Part shown: in pieces, positions 60,602 to 64,000 of the stretch
How positions within the stretch are numbered: position 1 is the first letter of the stretch
How the letters are laid out: each line of letters starts with the position of its first letter
NCBI GenBank assembly: GCA_913776825.1
Contig: CAJYPV010000032.1
Coordinates: 186,001-250,000, forward strand
Length of the DNA stretch: 64,000 bases
Reading direction: 5' to 3'
From: Burkholderiaceae bacterium
GTDB taxonomy: Bacteria > Pseudomonadota > Gammaproteobacteria > Burkholderiales > Burkholderiaceae_C
Notes under the pieces: model-generated
Told to the model about the DNA's origin: nothing
Seen by the model: only the letters and a program-made list of their open reading frames with translations
The model's database searches: none
Made by a program: the position numbers and the translations under genes

Positions 60602-62728
60602 TCAGGCGGCTTGCATATCGCTCAGGCGGCGCAGATGGCCGGGCTCGCTCAGGAAGCGCATGCGCTCGTTGGCGGCCAGCGTGTCCAGCGCGCCAGGGAC
60701 GGTCGCGATGTGGTCCAGATGCAGACCCCGCACTTCGGCGCGCAGGCCGCGGCCGGTGTCGCGTCGGCCCATGGCCTGGCAGGCCAGCTCCAGCAGTCGA
60801 CGGCTGGACAGCAGCTCGGACCAACCCGGCAACTGACGGCTTTGCTGACCGTAGGCCCAGGCTTGACGCAGCACCGTCGGCGGCCGCTGTTCCTCAGGGA
60901 TCAGCAGCAGACCGGCGCGACGCAGTCGGGCGCCCAGCGCAGCACGGCTGGAATAGACGGTGATCGGCGCGGCCAGGATCAGCGGCAAGGCGATCGGCGC
61001 GATCCAGATCAGGGTCGACGGACGCAGCAACGCCAGCACCATCGCCAGGCTCAGCGCGAACAGCATCGGCCGGCCGAAGGTCGCGAAGGCTTGCGACCAG
61101 GACACGTCCTCGGCGGCCCGCGGGGGCGACTTCCATTCCAGCTTCATGCCGGTCAGCGCGGCCAGGCAGAACAGGCTGTGGCCGACCATGCGCAGCGGCG
61201 CTTGCAGCAGGGCCATCGTCGCTTCCGCCACGCTGCTGGCCATCAGGCCCAGCACGCCGCCGTACTGGCCTTGCTCGCCACGCAACACCACGGCGGTCAG
61301 CGCCAGCACGCGGGGCAGCGTCAGCATGCCGATGGTGCCCAGCCACAGCGCCAGGATGCCGGGCGCCAGTTGGCCATCGGCGGTGAAGGGATGGAAGCTG
61401 TCGTTGCCGCCCACATTCCACATCACCACGCCCAGGCTCACATACAGCAGCCACAGCGGCGCGGCCAGGTAGGACAGCGCCCCGGTGATCAGCATGCCGC
61501 GGTGCACGGCGTGCAGGCCGGGCTCGACGATCAGTCGGGCGTTCTGGATGTTGCCCTGACACCAGCGGCGGTCGCGTTGCAGCTCGGCCAGCAGATGCGG
61601 CGGTTGCTGTTCATAGCTGCCGATCAGGTCATGCACCAGCCACACGTGATAGCCGGCGCGACGCATCAGCGCAGCTTCGACGAAGTCATGCGACAGGATG
61701 TCGCGGCCATTCAGCGGCGCCAGCGCGCAATGCTTCATGAAGGGCTCGACGCGGATGATCGCGTTGTGGCCCCAGTAATGCGCTTCGCCCAGCTGCCAGT
61801 ACTGCATGCCGGCGGCGAACAGGCGACCGGTGACGCGGCTGGCGAACTGCTGTGCGCGGGCATGCAGCGTGTCGTGGCCGCAGACCTGGTTGGCGGCCTG
61901 CAGGATGCCGCAACGCGGATTGGCTTCCATCAGCCGCACCAGGCGGATCAGGCAGTCGCCGCTCATCACGCTGTCGGCGTCCAGCACCACCATGTAGCGG
62001 TAGTTGCGACCCCAGCGGCGGCAGAAGTCGGCCACGTTGCCGGCCTTCTTCTTCACCCGACGCTGACGCCAGCGATAGTGGATGCGGCCCTGGCCGGCGA
62101 ACTGCTCGCGCAGCTCGGCCCAGGCGGCCAGCTCGGCGGTGCGGCATTCCGGATCGCTGCTGTCGGACAGGATGTAGACATCGAACAGCCGCAGCGCGCC
62201 TTCGGCGGCCAGCGATTCGCAGCTGGCCCGCAGGCCGGCGAAGACGGTCGCCACATCCTCATTGCAGATCGGCATGACCAGCGCGGTGCGGGCATCGGCG
62301 CCGATCGGACGTTGATCGGCATCGGCGGCGGACAGCGCATGGCGATCGCCACGCAGCATCACCCAGAAGCCCATCACTGCGGTGACGCAGCCGGCGCTGA
62401 CCCACGCGAACAGCAGCACGAACAGGCCCAGATGCAGGCTCTGCAGCAGCAGCGGCAGGCCGGGAGAGGCCCATCCACCCTGCGTGTGCAGCATCACGCC
62501 GGTGGCCAGCGTGGTGGCGGCCGCGATGCAGAGCATCAGGGCCTGGCGCCGACGGCGGGCGGCGCGTTCCCAGGGCGCCGGCTCGGAAGCCGGCGGCAAG
62601 GCGTGATCGATCGGGGCCTGGCTGAACCATGGGCGAGGCACCATGGCGCCGCGCAGGATGCGCGGGGCGCTGGCACCCGTCGGGCCAGAGGCGCCGGCGA
62701 TCATTGGGGAGGAAGAATGAGGCTCCAT
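60602..62728 (-). CDS. opgH: Glucan glucosyltransferase OpgH
   Basis: The 708-aa inner-membrane protein elongates the beta-1,2-glucan backbone of osmoregulated periplasmic glucans. It has two N-terminal membrane helices, a family-2 glycosyltransferase domain (VMPICNEDVATVFAGLRASC, VVLDADSVMSGD, DRRWCQGNIQN, the QxxRW-like motif) and several C-terminal helices. The start overlaps the opgG stop; an ATG at 62704 is an alternative. It is slightly shorter than E. coli OpgH. In Pseudomonas syringae this locus is hrpM, needed for disease, which is relevant given the T3SS locus in this genome. Confidence 0.95.
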   Translation of the reverse strand: MEPHSSSPMIAGASGPTGASAPRILRGAMVPRPWFSQAPIDHALPPASEPAPWERAARRRRQALMLCIAAATTLATGVMLHTQGGWASPGLPLLLQSLHLGLFVLLFAWVSAGCVTAVMGFWVMLRGDRHALSAADADQRPIGADARTALVMPICNEDVATVFAGLRASCESLAAEGALRLFDVYILSDSSDPECRTAELAAWAELREQFAGQGRIHYRWRQRRVKKKAGNVADFCRRWGRNYRYMVVLDADSVMSGDCLIRLVRLMEANPRCGILQAANQVCGHDTLHARAQQFASRVTGRLFAAGMQYWQLGEAHYWGHNAIIRVEPFMKHCALAPLNGRDILSHDFVEAALMRRAGYHVWLVHDLIGSYEQQPPHLLAELQRDRRWCQGNIQNARLIVEPGLHAVHRGMLITGALSYLAAPLWLLYVSLGVVMWNVGGNDSFHPFTADGQLAPGILALWLGTIGMLTLPRVLALTAVVLRGEQGQYGGVLGLMASSVAEATMALLQAPLRMVGHSLFCLAALTGMKLEWKSPPRAAEDVSWSQAFATFGRPMLFALSLAMVLALLRPSTLIWIAPIALPLILAAPITVYSSRAALGARLRRAGLLLIPEEQRPPTVLRQAWAYGQQSRQLPGWSELLSSRRLLELACQAMGRRDTGRGLRAEVRGLHLDHIATVPGALDTLAANERMRFLSEPGHLRRLSDMQAA

Positions 62729-64000
62729 GTTTCCGTCAGAACGTTCGATTCGTGTTGAAGGAATCCGCGCAGCTCGGTCGACTGCCCGGGGCGGAGTTGC
62801 TTGACGCGGGCGGTCATCCGCCAGCCGCCAGTGGCCGGATTGGGATAGGCATTGGCTTCGGTCACCTGGCCGTTGCCATCGGTGCTGAGCCGGGCGACGA
62901 CCTTGGCGTCAGCCGGCAGCGCCTTCAGCGAGGGACCTTCGAAGTCGACGATGAATTGCGACTCGTCCTTGTCCAGCTTCGCGTAGCTGTAGCCGGTGCG
63001 GGTCTGGGTGGCCCAGGCGCCGGGCGGGCGCTGCTGGGGCGCGTCGCCCTGCTGGCGCAGCCGGTAGCCGAAGTCCAGCGGCTGTCCCGGCGCCGGCTGC
63101 TTGGCCGGCACCCAGTAGGCGACGATGTTGTCGTGGGTCTCGTCCGGCGTGTGCAGCTGCATCAGCTCCACGCGGCCCGGGCCCCAGTCGCTCAGCGGCT
63201 CGATCCAGGTCGAGGGCCGCTTGTCGTAGCGGGCTTCGACGTCTTCATAGTTGGCGAACTGGCGGTCGCGCTGCATCAGGCCGAAGCCACGCAGGCCCGG
63301 CAGGCTGAACGAGGTGGTGAAGGTGCCCTTGGGATTGATCAGCGGACGCCAGATCCATTCGCCGGTGCTGCTGGCGATCATCAGGCCGTCGGAGTCATGC
63401 ACCTCGGGACGGAAGTCCCCCAGCTGCGGCTGGTTCTCGCCGAACAGGTACATGCTGGTCAGCGGCGCCAGCGCCAGGGTGGCCACCGGGCGGCGCAGGA
63501 ACACCCGCGCCTTCACATCGATGACGGTCTCGGCGCCCGGGCGCACCAGGAATTGATAAGCGCCGGTGGCGCTGGCCGAGTCCAGCAGCGCGTGGATGGT
63601 CAGGGTCTTGCCATCGTTGGCGGGCCGCTCGATCCAGAAGTCGGTGAAGCGCGGGAATTCCTCGCCCTTCCCGCCGACGGTGTCGATCGCCAGGCCGCGC
63701 GCCGACAGGCCGTAATGCTGGCCCGCGCCCAGCGCACGGAAGTAGCTCGCGCCCTGGAAGACCAGCAGCTCATCCTTGTATTGCGGGTTGTTCAGCGGGT
63801 AATGCACCCGGAAGCCGGCATAACCGATGTCGCCCCAGCCTTGCGGCGAGAGCTTGTTCTTGCCGTAGTCGAAATCGTCCTTGCGGAACGGGATCGGACG
63901 GGCCTGGCCGTTCACCACTTCATTGATTCGCACCGCCTCGGTCTGGTAATGACCCAGGTGGAAGAACATGGTTTCGAACGGCAGCTTTTCCTGACGCCAC
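62701..64000 (-). CDS. opgG: Periplasmic glucan biosynthesis protein OpgG (partial)
   Basis: The C-terminal 430 or so residues are present; the N-terminus lies past the right edge. It matches OpgG/MdoG: KLPFETMFFHLGHYQTEAV, GYAGFRVHYPLNN, FQGASYFRALGAGQHYGLSA, and the C-terminal immunoglobulin-like domain (VVARLSTDGNGQVTEANAYP). It is required for glucan branching or release. OpgD is a homologue, but the direct overlap with opgH favours OpgG. Confidence 0.93.
   Translation of the reverse strand, partial: WRQEKLPFETMFFHLGHYQTEAVRINEVVNGQARPIPFRKDDFDYGKNKLSPQGWGDIGYAGFRVHYPLNNPQYKDELLVFQGASYFRALGAGQHYGLSARGLAIDTVGGKGEEFPRFTDFWIERPANDGKTLTIHALLDSASATGAYQFLVRPGAETVIDVKARVFLRRPVATLALAPLTSMYLFGENQPQLGDFRPEVHDSDGLMIASSTGEWIWRPLINPKGTFTTSFSLPGLRGFGLMQRDRQFANYEDVEARYDKRPSTWIEPLSDWGPGRVELMQLHTPDETHDNIVAYWVPAKQPAPGQPLDFGYRLRQQGDAPQQRPPGAWATQTRTGYSYAKLDKDESQFIVDFEGPSLKALPADAKVVARLSTDGNGQVTEANAYPNPATGGWRMTARVKQLRPGQSTELRGFLQHESNVLTETWSLILPPQ

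Noticed and set aside
60563-62758. 731-codon plus-strand ORF across opgH
   Set aside because: It is antisense to a clear opgH gene, rich in Gln, His and Ala as expected from high-GC shadow frames, and has no recognisable domain.

Overview
The window is high-GC DNA with tightly packed genes, ATGA-type overlaps and gene families typical of Burkholderiales. The mix (PIP/hrpII-type promoters, a type III secretion cluster, a SoxXYZA set, a molybdenum hydroxylase, opgGH) fits a Roseateles/Mitsuaria/Rubrivivax-like betaproteobacterium. That assignment is inference from gene content; no rRNA or tRNA is present.

Region 1 (1-15.5 kb) is part of a type III secretion (T3SS) locus that runs off the left edge. 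A leftward operon holds a 67-aa protein, sctC, sctD, a YscE-like and a YscG-like co-chaperone, and the start of one more gene. Divergent from it are a lytic transglycosylase and an OmpR-type regulator whose receiver has lost its phosphorylation residues. Next come a CesT-like chaperone with a 597-aa secreted-protein candidate, an 862-aa winged-helix/NTPase/TPR regulator, an 817-aa low-complexity secreted-protein candidate, and a 320-aa SET-domain protein. Boxes of the form TTCG-N16-TTCG (the hrpII/PIP element bound by HrpB/HrpX-type AraC activators) lie upstream of the 67-aa/sctC operon, the transglycosylase, the 817-aa gene and the SET gene. Three have a YANNNT -10 element 31-32 nt downstream and the fourth a near match. 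This ties the genes into one regulon and marks the SET protein as a probable effector.

Region 2 (15.6-29.5 kb) holds envelope and metabolic genes: a DUF4394 lipoprotein, a DUF4239 membrane protein, an M61 peptidase, a MoaF/SnoaL-SnoaL-isochorismatase set, a LysR, two tandem AraC paralogues, a large DUF6765-like protein of lower GC, and a lipoprotein phosphoesterase. Region 3 (29.6-35.1 kb) is a copper-acquisition operon: DUF2946, SCO1, PCuAC, a TonB receptor and a PepSY protein. Region 4 (35.2-40.5 kb) has an MBL hydrolase, an M48 peptidase, a flavin reductase, and a GntR-ABC operon with a clear palindromic operator-promoter.

Region 5 (40.6-44.8 kb) is an accessory island of lower GC. It carries a Tse2-like toxin overlapping a small putative antidote gene, a truncated Imm11-like gene, an unknown periplasmic protein, IS481 and IS110 fragments, a LysE exporter and a small unknown protein. 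Region 6 (44.8-50.9 kb) has a LysR divergent from a GST, a frameshifted enoyl-CoA hydratase, a peroxiredoxin, an MFS transporter, a lipoprotein and a small membrane protein.

Region 7 (51-64 kb) has a di-haem oxidoreductase-like lipoprotein, a haemolysin III family protein, then an operon joining a two-subunit molybdenum hydroxylase to SoxX-Y-Z-A with no soxB or soxCD. It ends with leftward opgG(partial)-opgH for periplasmic glucan synthesis.
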